A DNA stretch of 64,000 nt. It comes from Apoda limacodes. Its lineage: Eukaryota > Arthropoda > Insecta > Lepidoptera > Limacodidae. The stretch lies in assembly GCA_946406115.1 (NCBI GenBank), contig OX291546.1, positions 10,781,019 to 10,845,018 on the forward strand. The letters run 5' to 3'. The notes under the pieces were generated by a model. It was not told the origin of the DNA and made no database searches. It was given only the letters and a program-made list of their open reading frames with translations. Shown piece after piece: positions 28,691 to 41,207 of the stretch; within the stretch, counting starts at the first letter, position 1, and each line of letters begins with the position of its first letter. Both the position numbers and the translations under genes were made by a program.

Positions 28691-29740
28691 TTACATGTGA
28701 TTGCAAAAGAAAAATAATAAAAGTGTAATAATGCTAAATGTTCTTTAATGTTCCATCACAATGTAACACGCTTTTATTTATAAAAAAAATGGGTAAGGTG
28801 TAAAGTTTTAAGGTTTAATAAAAATGTAAAATAGATATGTATCTGCTTACGATATGGAATTATTGTGACATAGACGAATATGGTGAATTATTGTTAAAGG
28901 TTGCAATGTTTATTTTTAAATTTTTAGTTCTTTTTATTAACAAGAACATACTTAAAGCTTGTTTTTAAAAAGTTTTTTTCTTTTAATTTTTTTTAAATAC
29001 GTTTTCCGACGACATCACTAGCATTAAAAAAATATTTTACCTACAGAAAAATACTAATTTGATAAAAAATAAAAGCCAGAATTTAATTTAAAAAATCATA
29101 TTGACTCCAAAGTATTGTTTTAAAATACGTAAATTTTTTGGGCTCGGTTGAAAAAATACTGGTCTGTGTCGGCTTAAATTTAAATAAGTTCTACAGTCTA
29201 TTTAAATGTAAAAACTTACCATTATAAAGCCGAGCGACACCATACAGCAAATCTTATTCAAAGTTTAAAACATCAACTAACATTCTAGAAACTACTTGAA
29301 AACTACTTTAAATATCAATACAATATCGCAACTTCACAATAGGTACTAAATTATTAACTATAGCGAAATAGAAGCAGATAAAGATAGTTTGTTTTTAATT
29401 TCACATGTCATAATCGTACTGAAAGTTTACATTTTCAGGTAAAAATATGCGAGCGTGCGACCTAGACGGAGGCGCGAGCCGATATGAAACTTTGCCCAAA
29501 AGCCCACGGCCGCCCGCCCGCCTAAAGCCCATCTTTACATTTTTCAAGTACAAACACCTTTACTAACGATAACTGAAAAATGTATACGTAGATATTTTAT
29601 TAACTTAGTAACGTTTAGAGGATTAATTTTCTGTAAGATAATCGTAATATTGAATAGAATAGATAGAAAGTTATATCGATATTTAAATTCAGAGGATAGT
29701 AAAAGTATTATGTTACTTTTGAGCACTGTGGATTTGCTTC
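28691..29740. other. AT-rich intergenic sequence, no gene seen
   Basis: No open frame with recognisable content. A GC-richer patch at about 29446-29520 is 'cggccgcccgcccgc'-like, without further structure. Confidence 0.5.
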
Positions 29741-29741
29741 A

Positions 29742-29880
29742 TTTTTAACCGACTTCAAAAAAAGGAGGGGGTGTTACGCGATATCATTGTGGATGGAGAA
29801 CCAAGTTAAACGATTTTTTTATACCACTAGGGTGGCCAACGAAATTTCTTACGGTTACCGTAGCCTATGAACGATTTGTG
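29742..29880 (-). repeat. Repeat tail plus a small LINE 3'-end fragment
   Basis: 'accgacttcaaaaaaaggag' is a tail motif common in lepidopteran repeats. It is followed at 29811-29870 by 'ttttataccactagggtggc' and 'ggttaccgtagcctatgaac', a minimal 3' end of the LINE family seen at 21728-23114. Confidence 0.6.
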
Positions 29881-30099
29881 ACGAACAAATGCGGCAAAAA
29901 AGTATATCCTCCATTAGAAATGTACGGTGTGTTGGTGTGTGAATATAATTTTAATTAAATTAAATCAAGATGTAGCCTCCATAAATAACTTTTTTAAAGA
30001 GATCACAGTCTGTGGTTATGCATTTTTTTAAATTTGATGAAACTAACTTCTGTTAATTGTTCAGGGTGGTTCAAATATTATTAAAACACGGCTCGTAAT

Positions 30100-31702
30100 A
30101 ATAAGGATCCAAATATTTCTGAGCTAAAACGCAAATTAAATGCTGCCTCGAGGTTCAGTAAGAAAGCAACTGCCAGAGCTAAATTCCAATTCATCGGCAA
30201 AATAGGTGGGCGACTTGCGAGCTGTCCCTCTGGGATTCGTGCTTTCTGGTCGCTTGCTTAAGCTGCTGAAGGGAACTTTTGCCAGCCATCGTTACCACCA
30301 CTGCGAAATTGACCCATAGTGCAAAAGAGAAAGCCAATCTACTACAGTCTCTCAGATATCCACCACCTACTATACTGTGGAGCGGTAAGACCATGCCGGA
30401 AATCTCCATAGCACAGCGGGAGTTCCGGCGGGCGTTGCTTTCTCTAGACGTTCATAAGTCATGTGGGCCAGGTGGTATACCAGCAGTCGCCTCTTCGTGC
30501 TTTCCTACCACACCTGGCAATTTCCGTCTTCATGGAAGATTGCGAATGTGCATTCGGTGTCCAAAAAGAGCGGTAGATCAAATCCAGCGAATTATAGGCC
30601 TATCACTATCACCTTCATACTCTCCAAGGTGATGGAGCGTGTGATCAACACACAGCTTGTAAGATACCTAAAAGAACATGTGCTGGTCAGTGACCGTCAA
30701 TATGGCTTTCGCCACGGTCGCTCGACTGGTGACCTTCCAGTGTATCTCACACACCGATGGGCCTAGTGCCAGGGGGAGGCATTGGCATGTAGCCTGGACA
30801 TAGCGAAGGCGTTCGATCGGGACTGGCATCGGGGTCTTCTATCAAAGTTGCCATCTTTGGGAGTGCCTGAGGGTTTGTGCAAATGGATAGCTTTTTGTCC
30901 GGTAGACGCACACTAGCCATAGTTGACGGGAGTTTCTCTGATAGCATGGACGTTAATGCTGGTTTCCCGCAAGGCTCTGTACTGTCTCCTACGCTGTTTC
31001 TACTTCATATTAATGACATCTTAGACTTCAACAACATATATTGCTTAGCAGATGACAGTACTGGAGACGCTTATTACACGGGTCGTGTAAGCATCCCTCG
31101 TTCCGTGAAAAGCGTGGAAAACTTGTGACTCAAATCGATACCACTCTGTCCAAGGTCTCTGATTGGGGACGGAAAAACTTGGTCCGATTCAACCCTACAA
31201 AAACACAAGTCTGCGCGTTCACCGCTAAGAAAACCTCATTCACTGTGGTCCCTCAATTCGAGAACACTCCCCTTTCCATCTCCAAGAGCATTGGAATCCT
31301 TTTTGTTAACATCTCCTGCGATGTTCATTTCCGAAATCATTTGCAAGACAAGGTGAAGCTGGCGTCCAAAAACCTTGGTGTACTCAAGAGAGCGAAGCAG
31401 CACTTCAGGTCGGGGCAAAGGTTAATTCTTTACAAGTCGCAAGTTCGGCTATCTCTGGGTGGATGCACCCGGATACCAGCTTGACCCTCTTGTCTAGGTT
31501 CAAAGACGGGCTATCTACAATCCCAAACTCACTTGCCGTATAGAGCCCTTAAGTCTGAGGAGAGACTTTGGCTTCCTGTGTGAGTTCTGCCGCTTGTACA
31601 ATGGGATGTGTTCGGAGGAATTGTTCGAAATGATGCCCACGGCTACTTTCTACCATCGCACTTCTCGCCACCGGCAGGGATTTTATTCTCACACTTTATG
31701 GG
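30100..31702 (+). pseudogene. Decayed LINE copy (endonuclease linker and reverse transcriptase)
   Basis: Same LINE family as 21728-23114 but on the plus strand, longer at the 5' side and broken. Recognisable blocks in changing frames: SELKRKLNAASRFSKKATAR near 30117, AQREFRRALLSLDVHKSCGP near 30405-30465, the reverse-transcriptase start (DRQYGFRHGRSTGD near 30692), FPQGSVLSPTLFLLHINDIL near 30964, LADDSTG near 31045 (YADD changed to LADD) and LVRFNPTKTQVCAFTAKKT near 31180. Several frameshifts and stops separate them, and about 30 codons are missing near 30900. It ends abruptly at about 31702 without the family's poly(A) tail. Confidence 0.87.
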
Positions 31703-33640
31703 AGGGAATCCTAAAAACCTGTACCCCCTTGGACCTGCCACAATAGCCAGCCAATAGTAAGTTTCTTACGCATTCCTCCCTTATGAAAATGTACAAAATG
31801 CGACAGCCGTTTCGACCCTGTGTGCAAGTTTTAAGAGTGTGCCAATGCATTACTGAGGAAGTGACATGAATAAATACAGATTCGAGTGCACAAGGTATCA
31901 GTATAGTTCCTATTTCGAAGAGAATGCGAAAATATTGAAGAATAATTGTATGGATAATAATAACAAAAGTTTTCAAAAATATCCATATGCTCTATGCTAT
32001 CTTCGACTGACGTTTAACCTGCGTTTTTTAATTGATGCTTTTTTCATAATTTCATGCTTATTTACATAAATATACATATTATTTACATATATAATTGAGA
32101 AAACTTGCTAAAGTAGCTTTGTAAAGCACTTTTCAAAAAAAAATATCTATCGATAGAAGTATAAGCAAATATATTTTGGGCTACGTCACTACCTCTAGTA
32201 TAATACTCTATTTTATTGTGTGTGTGTGTGTGTGTGTTTATTTTCAAGGAGAATACAATTAAAAAAAAACCAAAATTCTGACCCGTTTATTTTTAAATAA
32301 AAATTTTTAAACTAGCTTTTGCTGGTGACCCAGTCTGCGTTTTACTCCTGCAATTAAACTTCTGAAATCAAAAGTTTATTTATTGTTCACAATAATGTTT
32401 TATCCACCACAACACCATAAAAGACACGGAGTTTACTTAACACTTTTGGGTTTATTGCCCAGAAACAGAAATTAAATATAAAATCTTATAATAAAAATTA
32501 AAATTTAAACCGCTATTGTTACGCGTAACTATTATTTAATGTCATTTTGGCCAAATATAATAGATTTTTTTTTATTGATACGTGCACTTAATATTTATAA
32601 GTATAATATTTGGCCATTTATATAAAATGCGTTCATTAATATCGTCATACCATATAGTCGCAAAAAGAATATATATTCATTAAATATCAGTATTTCGTAG
32701 GATTCATAAATTTACTTAATTTACTTAAAACTAGCAATCTAATAATTTACTGGTATTTTATGGAAGAAAAAGCGATACTTTTTGCGAAAATGGTCAAAAG
32801 CGATATATGATAATAACGTTTTTTTTAGTAGAAAAATGTTTATAGATAAACACACCTATTTTGTGTAGCGCAGTTTGTATGAAAAATTGTTATCCGGATT
32901 CACCTTAAGCATTTTTGTTTGTTTTATGTTGGAATAGCGTCGGTATCATCGAAGAAAGGAGGAAGTAGGTTAGGTACAACCCTTTTTTTCCCCACTCAGT
33001 TGTCTAATTTTGTAATTTTTAAATTAAGAAAACTATTATTTAGGCTCAAATAACATACATACATAGTTAAATCTCTGTTTTTCTTTGATTGTCGTTTGAC
33101 CTTTAAAATTTTTTGAGCTAAAATTATAGTTTTCTTAAATTTTAGTTATAAAGTCTGCAAAAAAATTTTAGCTTCGAAATATGTCAGTACCAAACATTTA
33201 CCTTACCTATTCCACTTCAAACTTATTTTTACTCTTATCATATATTGCTTTATTGATTAAATTGCAAAGAGCTTTAGAGACTAGAAATTAATTAAACACA
33301 GTCTCAAGAGAAACTAGAAGAATCTATTGTCTAGTTAGTTTTTCATAAATACTTTATTAACGCAATTTACCGCGTCCTTACTATTTATAAAAAAGTCTTG
33401 CAACACTTGTTTGTAAAGTACTTTAATATGTATACCAAAGAAATATTTAGGTAATCATAATTATTGACTTGGCGATACCCGTCACTGCTTACTATATAAT
33501 AGGTAAATACCAGTCATGGGCTGAGAAAAATTGTGAACTAATAATCCTTTTATTTGTTTCTAATTAATTACGGAATGTTCGTACGTACGTGGTTAGTGCG
33601 TTAGTATTAAAAATTTAAGGAAAAAAATAATTATATAATT
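31703..33640. other. AT-rich intergenic sequence, no gene seen
   Basis: Contains a (TG)n microsatellite at 32217-32236. No supported gene; open frames are short and featureless. Confidence 0.5.
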
Positions 33641-33649
33641 CGTTTTTAT

Positions 33650-34020
33650 AAGGAACCCTATGTGGGTAAAGGCCTCCTCCAGACTTTGGCATTTGGGTCG
33701 ACCTTGTGTTAGTGTGTCATTCCTCCGGGCTGCGCCATTCGGTCCAACACGCATCGCGATAGGTACCTCGCCACGTGTTCCATAGCGTCGATCACTTTCC
33801 TTATTACTTAATTTCTTACTTTATCTCTTATTTTAAGAAAAGTTCTCTCTATAGCCCTTTGGCAAACTGAAATTCGCTTTGCGTTTGTTTTGATTAAGGA
33901 CCTGGCCTGGTTACTATAGTAGACAATAGGAAAAATACAGGAGTCTTTTAGCCTTCTTTTAAGAGTAACAGGCATCTTCGATACAAACATGTGTTTACGG
34001 GACCAGTACCGTTCCACGCC
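33650..34020 (-). pseudogene. RTE-like LINE C-terminal fragment
   Basis: On the minus strand, 34017-33808 reads RYWSRKHMFVSKMPVTLKRR then SIFPIVYYSNQA-like text and RISVCQRAIERTFLKIRDKV. This is the region after the reverse-transcriptase domain in RTE-type elements. It is followed (33780-33650) by out-of-frame remnants of the extreme C-terminus ('EVPIAMRVGPNGAARRNDTL'). A dead fragment. Confidence 0.65.
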
Positions 34021-36100
34021 AAAGCAATCTGCCTGTCTATATCTGCTATATTTAGGTAAGGTAAGATAAATATTTGGGCATTAATACTTATAAAAGTAAG
34101 GCCAATTGAATATTTTCAAATTAAATTTTTAGACTAGGAAAAACAGCGTCATCTATTATTCCTTTTGAAGACAACGTGAAATATTGTGAACTCGCCGTAT
34201 ACCTGCTGAATGAAATCACGTTGGCCATGTCTCGTGGTGTGTGCGGTTTTTACACCGCACTGGAACCATAAGCTACTTCTACTGGAAGACGGTTGTGGCC
34301 CGGCCCTTACGATTTACGAAGTAATATTTATCTCCACATACCTATTTAGGACATAGTATTTTCTAAAGGTTTCGATAATATTTTTAATTTTATTGAAAAT
34401 GAGTGAACTCTATACTATAACATCACTTTTTGTGAACGAAACCATAGCGTGATCTAATTCGACGCCAACGCCATCTAGTTAGCAAATAGGAAACATTTTT
34501 ATATGGTGAAAAATTATAACAAATCTAAGTTATGGCTTTACACGATTTTTAACATAAAATAAATGGCTATGTGTGAGTAGAATAATTAATAATTGAGAAG
34601 CAAGTCAAATATTCGTCGTTATATTACACGTTATTACAGAATGCGTTGAAGAAATAAGGGTTCACTGCTAGGTGATAGCGTGATAATATGTAGCCTATAT
34701 GTTGACCCGACTTCTTAGTAGTATTCGTGCCAAATTTGAAGTAAATCCATGCAGTCCTTTTTGAGTTTATCCCGGACATACATAGAGACAAACAGACAAA
34801 TATTTTAAAAACTATATTTTTGGCTTCGGTATCGATTGTTGATCACACCCCAAGTATTCTTTTATAAATGTTCAATGTACAGTTTTGACTTTCCTACCAT
34901 TTTATTATATGTATAGATTCTGCTTCGTATTGTATTCACGTAAAGCACGATATCGTCAAAATAACATTAACCTATTAAATCTTGCAATCGGTGAATACCG
35001 TTTAGTTTAATATCGCTTTTTAATATTGAGGTTCAATTTTCTGGCTTTCCTTAACTCATAATTTTAACGATCAAAGTCAAAAGTCGAGGCTCGATCAACT
35101 GAAACCAAGCCTAGCACAGATTAAAAAGTAATTACGGCGTTAATGGATGTGCCTAAAATCAATTATAACTCTTGACGTTGAAATAAGATTTTAATTTATC
35201 AAGCAAATGAGACATTAAATTTTGATCTAGCTTTAAACTTAGCTCTGCAGTAAAACAACTAACAATAAATACCCTCTTCGAGTTTGACTCGTGTATTCTG
35301 TGGTGGTACGGAACCCTCGATGCACGAGTACTACTCGCACTTGGTTAGTTTTTTAAACTTTGTATAATTATAACTAGTTTTTAATTAAAGCTAGAGGTTT
35401 CGGACAGAACCTTATAGATAGTTGCAAAGTCGCTGTCTGTCCGTTAAAACTTTTTGAAATGCCACTCTATGCTACATGAGATGCGGATGTTTTAGATAAG
35501 CATTTTGATGGCGTGAGAATGTAGGCAACTGACATCACCAGAAGTATGTCAGCCGATAATACAATAAGTGTAAAATGACTTTCCAGGATTACGTAACTGA
35601 ACAAGAAACCCTTTCACGCAATTTACTCGAAAACTATTTATAATATTGGATACTTTAGAAAAATATTACGACTAACGGGAGTCATCAGGACGTGGATATT
35701 TTAGAGGTGTAGGTATATAAATTATGGTAACAAAGCCATGCAACTTTGTATTCTGAATACGTATATAAATTGCATCTATATATATTGAAGGTGCCTACAT
35801 CAAATTTGTACACACGATACCTGTTCTCTTTGTAAAGTTTTTACTCCAGTCAGCTAGATCTCATCTATGCCGAAATGTGCAACTTTACGACGAAAATAAA
35901 AAAAAACGTTTCCTTTATGAATTAAATAAAACATTGAACAATGAAATATTGTAACAAGAAGAAGTTTAAAAACTAAAATAAAAGAAAAAATGCGACTACT
36001 CATGTGATATAAAAGACGATATGACGTTTGTATGCTCATTAATGAAGACCTTTTCTTTTGATACCATACACGACACATTTACCTAAAATCAAAGGGAAAA
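34021..36100. other. Repeat-rich intergenic sequence, no gene seen
   Basis: Includes a retroposon-like tail at about 34690-34920 ('gtgccaaatttgaagtaaat', 'cccggacatacatagagaca') and a short end of the 'ggtacggaaccct' repeat at 35265-35350. No supported gene. Confidence 0.5.
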
Positions 36101-36104
36101 AAAC

Positions 36105-36370
36105 GGGACCCTATTACTAAGACTCCGCTGTCCGTCCGTGCGTCCGTCCGTCCGTCCGTGCGTCCGTCCGTCCGTCCGTCTGTCTGTCACCAGGCTGTAT
36201 CTCATGAAATAGTTAGAATAAATACTAAAAAAACAGAATAAAATAAATATTTAAAATAAATATTTAAGGGGGCTCCCATACAACAAATGGAATTTTTTTG
36301 CCGTTTTCATAGATAATGGTACGGTACCCTTCGTGCACGAGTCTGACTCGCACTTGGCCGTTTTTTGGAT
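36105..36370 (-). repeat. Interspersed repeat copy with (CCGT)n block
   Basis: Reverse-orientation copy of the family at 23165-23615: (tccg)-rich simple repeat at about 36126-36186, then 'caccaggctgtatctcatga', 'gggggctcccatacaacaaa' and 'gcacgagtctgactcgcact'. Non-coding. Confidence 0.65.
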
Positions 36371-38425
36371 TATATATTATTACTTCACAAAATGTGCCAA
36401 GTCATAACAAGTGGAATTCGAACCTTGGGACACCTCATTCAAAATCAAAATATGACAGGTAGTTTAGGAACTTCACGGGAACATATAAATACATACATAC
36501 AATGTTAACTTCAGAACCTTTCGTAGTCGGGTAAAAATGAATAAATAGGTACGTGTTACGAGTAGGTAAGTATAAAGTTTTTAAATAGTGTTTATTCACC
36601 GAGAGAGCCAAGGCGATAATGCAGGGTCTTACGTCACGGGCGCAATATTGAATCCCGAGCTTTACGAAGAATTCTAGGGTTAACTCCCGAGAGCAGTAAA
36701 GGAGATTAGAGTTTATCTTTAGGTGAATTATTATAAGATCTATTTATGGAAATAATTCGATTTTTTTAATTTCGGTTGGTATGATCAATAACCGAGCATC
36801 GTAAAATTAATCGTTTAGAATGTACTCATTGAGTTCCTTTATACAATACTTCACATGTAGGTACTATCGATTATCGCGGTTTTTAGTAAAATCGAAACTC
36901 TTATAGTATCTTCATATCCATCCCTATATAAGTGTGCCAACTATTTATATTATGATTCTGATGAAATTTAACATACAGGCAAGAGTCATATGTGATACGC
37001 CATACAGGTCTTAAATGAAGATAAAAATAGTAGACTACCATTACCATTACCACTACCAACCAAACAAAAGTCAACCTTCGGTATCTTTTCTCTTCCTATC
37101 AACGTCAACAACATTTTATTTGCTGATGTTTGTTAAAACATGTTAGAAAAAGACAAGAGACCTCAGTTTCATTTTGCACACACACATTTGCGACCACTTT
37201 TTTCTCATCTTGGTACGAAATGCGCTGCTTAGTTCTCTATAAGTCTTCGATTACTACTCATTCAATATTTTACGTCACAGGCGTCATATTTGAATTCCGA
37301 GCGTAAAGAAGCGAGCGAAAGCGAAGGAAGAGTTCACCGAAGACGAAACACCTTTATCCCCAAGGATAATACTTTACTTTTCGCACCTTCTGCTAAACAA
37401 TAACAACCAGAAACAAAACATGCTATTGATAACAAAGTAATTTATTAGCAGAACTATTTTTTTAATCAAAAGTAAAAGTTAATAATCAGTACCTACATTA
37501 GACTAGAAAAACAAAGATTAGTCAAGGTATCAAATTCAAATTACATTGTTGACCACCGGGCTGTAATAAAATTCGGTACAATATAATTGCCTGGCTAGAC
37601 CAGACCTTAGGGCTATAATTATAATAAAGTAGCAATTTCTTGTTATGCTGTTTATTTGAAAGCACTAAATCAGGACATTGAAACAAATCTTCCAAGCCAT
37701 TGAGGGTTTAAATGGCTTATTTTTTTATTAAAACCTCAAAGGCATCCCAGTATACCTACCTACCTACCTATACTGTCTAAAATTTTAATTTTGTCGTATT
37801 GTATATCATTATCACACAGTCAAGATCACACCAAAAGACAATTTTCATAACTTAAAAGAAAAAAAACAACAAAAGTTTTTAAAACATTTATTGTACAGCC
37901 CTAAAATAACGTGCTTATTTAGATCTTTCGAACCCAAGGCATCTAAGAGACGTGTTCGCTATTAACTGAGAGTTTTCGTAAAATAATGCGAGCTTTAGAT
38001 TCTTTATGACGTAATAACGCGCTTGTTATATAAAATTTGTCGCCTACAACATCATATGTAAGTTTGCAAAAGCTTTTGTTTATAAACTTTGACGAGATGT
38101 AATGTAACAAAAAAGTTATAATTGTCTACAGTAAAATGGGTAGGTAATCGTTTTTATGACATTATTAAATTTGCTACGTAATGTACCTAATCTAAATTTC
38201 ATAACGAAGGTTTACTTGCAAAAAATAATGTATCTATTCTATTATATTATATTTAGTATTTATATTATTATATATTTGTAATAGGGATGTGTCTGTATAT
38301 AAATACATTTATTTTTGTTCATTTATTCGCTGTACTCCGAAAATAGTGTTAATTTGCTCGGCTTATCTTGCAAAACATTTCGCAACTTTGCAACTTTAAA
38401 AAGAAGTGTTATTTTAAAAGTAATT
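36371..38425. other. Repeat-rich intergenic sequence, no gene seen
   Basis: Two related blocks, 36590-36700 ('cttacgtcacgggcgcaata') and 37240-37380 ('ttacgtcacaggcgtcatat'), look like copies of one repeat. A 'ctacctacctacctata' microsatellite lies near 37755. No gene. Confidence 0.5.
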
Positions 38426-38429
38426 TCAG

Positions 38430-38495
38430 CCTATGAGTCACCGCTTACCATCAGGTAGACCGTTGGCTTAGTTGAGTGATGTAAAAAAAGTTAGG
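38430..38495 (+). mobile_element. Tiny LINE 3'-end fragment
   Basis: 'cagcctatgagtcaccgctt' followed by 'accatcaggtagaccgttgg' and an A-rich end matches, on the plus strand, the last bases of the LINE family at 21728-23114. Confidence 0.6.
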
Positions 38496-40534
38496 GAGTC
38501 TGTTAGGGAGATATCTTGACTTATACGAACCAAATCGAAAACGGTTACTTTGGAGTCAAACATATCAAAAAAAGAACATAATTTTGATGAGCAGTCTAAA
38601 CCTTACTACCTTTCACCAGCCTCATACGTCCCCTCGGTTAGTTCATGGTCTAACCTCCACGAAGTTGATTTTGGCCATAGTCCTTCACGCCGGTCCAGTG
38701 CGGATTATGGAATTCACATACGTTTTTTTTTTTGACGTATGCAAGTTTCCTTTTAAAGAGTTACAGTACGCCACTACAGTTTACATAGCGTCTCGCTTGC
38801 TTGCAATAGGGTATTGAAGGTCCCTTTATTTTTATATTTTGTCACATTGTTTTCCCGGGATAAATGACTGGAGTCTCTGGAGTTTATTCCTTGGCTGGTG
38901 TCGCGAGTACGAAGCTACTGACTAGATAAGTCTGCTCATTTTGTTATGCCATATCAGCAGTAGTTACTACCCTACCTTCATTATTCTGAAAGATTCTATT
39001 GGCTTAGTAAATAAAGGTAAAATATGCATCTTAATGACCGTCATTAACACTAAATATATATACATAGTAGACTAAATTGATGGCACTTTCTTTCGGTGAA
39101 AATAGTGAACCAACATCACAACCAGTCAACCAACTGGTGTAAGATGACTTTTGATAAAGAACCTGAGATATTGTTTGTAGACATACATTTTTACTCTTTT
39201 AAATTATAATAACTAAGAAAATTGCCTGAGAAATGAGTGAATCTGATACAGGCATGCGCGTTTCTTATATCAGTTTTGCCAAGCAGTGTTAAAAGTAAGC
39301 GTGTTTTTCGTCAACTAAATATATTTTGGTAGTTTTGTCCGAAGTTTACCTTGTTTTAATACAATCTACTATTTCATTCCCACTTTGCATAGTCTAATGA
39401 AAAACCAGTCTACCTACTCTTAGTAAAAAAGTTCTAAACGGTGATTTTTTTTTAGCGGGTATAATAATTAAATTTCATTACTGTAAGTAATAGAGGGTTC
39501 TGAATAAATTCGACATAGGTACTGACGGGCGGACACGACAAAACTATAACATTATTTGACTATGGAACCCCTAAAAAAGATTGACTATTCAAGTGTCAGA
39601 ATCCATTACTATGTAATTATTTCTGTATATTTCTCTGTATGTGTGTTAGCTATGGCAGCATTAAAAAAAAAGGGAGCTGATTTTAATAATAACAGCTTGA
39701 GTCTAACAAAATCAATTTAACCTTTTACTTCTTTCTTTTGAGTTCTAAAAGTTCCGATTTTTCTCTGGTAGAATATAAACGACTACGCTTCGGTTTTAAT
39801 TACATTTTATTACCGTAATCAGATCTAGGAGTTAATTTTACGAAATTTATTCGGCCGCGTCAGAGCCAGCGATTTTGACCACGTAGTAAGTACTGGCGGC
39901 CCGTAAAAATGTTGGAAACTCGACTGTTCCACCTATTTTTTTTTTATTTGTATATGAAAAGATTCTTTCAAAACATAAATATTGATGCAAATTCCATTAT
40001 CATACGATAATTGGTATTTGGTATTTTGTAGTCGCATCATAATTCCATAAAAGTAGCATAAATAGCTATATTACAAAATAAATATTCTTTAATTTTTACG
40101 TTAAATTTCTCTTTTATAGTCGGTTGAAAAACCTGGCTGGTCCGTATAGTCCGAACGTATAGGTATGGCTACCCTAAGCTGAGGTTGATATCTGGATGAC
40201 GCTGGAAGGAGACAGAAGTTAGGTACCTACTTATATGTATATGCACTACTAGTGGTACTACGGGTAATTTAAAAAAACAAAAATTCCCCGTTGTACTACC
40301 AACGTGCCTGGTAGTACTATGGGTAAAAAGCGCATTTAACTCCTTGTGACTTATGAAGTCCTAGTACAATAACCTTACAAAGTTGATGAATACTTAAATG
40401 ATAAAAATGCTTGGAAAAATTAGAACTTAATTGATTTGTATTGGGGCATTTGAAATAATTTTTTTTTTAAATTAAAACATTGTATATTATGTTATTACCT
40501 AGTGTAAGGCTATATTGTATTTTTATATGATGTA
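38496..40534. other. Intergenic sequence, no gene seen
   Basis: Short end of the 'acggaaccct'-type repeat at about 39505-39575. A small inverted repeat GTACTACCA/TGGTAGTAC lies near 40295-40320. No gene supported. Confidence 0.5.
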
Positions 40535-41207
40535 TAAAAGATTAACTAGTGAGTTTATTGCCGTTGCTTCTCGGTAGTAAAGCATTACGAATCTTCCAAT
40601 TTCTCCTCTTATATTTTGTTCCTTTACTACACACATTGTAACTAGTACAATCGAAGTTTTATTGGAGTTGCTTGAGTGTGTCATGCTCTCTCAAAGTGTC
40701 TCTGCGGTGGTGGCGTGTGTGTTGGGCCGTTACGTTCCCTAAAACATGGTTGAGCGAAGCGATGGCTGATTCATGCGTCATACTTGTGAACGGGTGCCGC
40801 CTGTGGAGGCTGGTCTGCTCTTGCAAACTTCTTTGTATTCTTAGTATTTAGTCTTACTTTTTTGTTTTGTTTATTAATACTGTAAGACATTGATTATTTC
40901 TTAGTGATGAATACATAAACTGTCTTTTGTTTATATTAGATACTTTTTTATGTTGTGCTTGTGCTTTATATTTCATGTTTTTTATGTTTGTAATGGAAAG
41001 TGTCCTTTTATGATAGGGAGGGCATTTCCAATATTTTAATTGGACGCTGTAAGAGAAAGGGAGAAAAGAAATGCCCTTGCTGAGTTTCTTGCCGGTTCTT
41101 CTCAGTACAAGGTCTCCCGCCCTGTAGACTTACGAACCGATGGCGTAGTGACATTCAATTATTGTAGCCTAAACTGAATAAATTGAATTTGAATTTGAAT
41201 TTGAATT
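40535..41207 (+). mobile_element. 0.67-kb non-coding retroposon-like repeat, copy 1
   Basis: Starts near 'taaaagattaactagtgagt' and ends in a (TTGAAT/GAATTT)n tail at 41180-41207. A near-full-length inverted copy lies at 57253-57928. The head-to-tail alignment is close, with few indels. The simple-repeat tail and absence of terminal inverted repeats suggest a retroposon (SINE-like or a LINE 3' part) rather than a DNA transposon. No protein is encoded. Confidence 0.8.

Noticed and set aside
32217..32236. (TG)n tract as a regulatory Z-DNA element
   Set aside because: Ordinary dinucleotide microsatellite with no associated gene.
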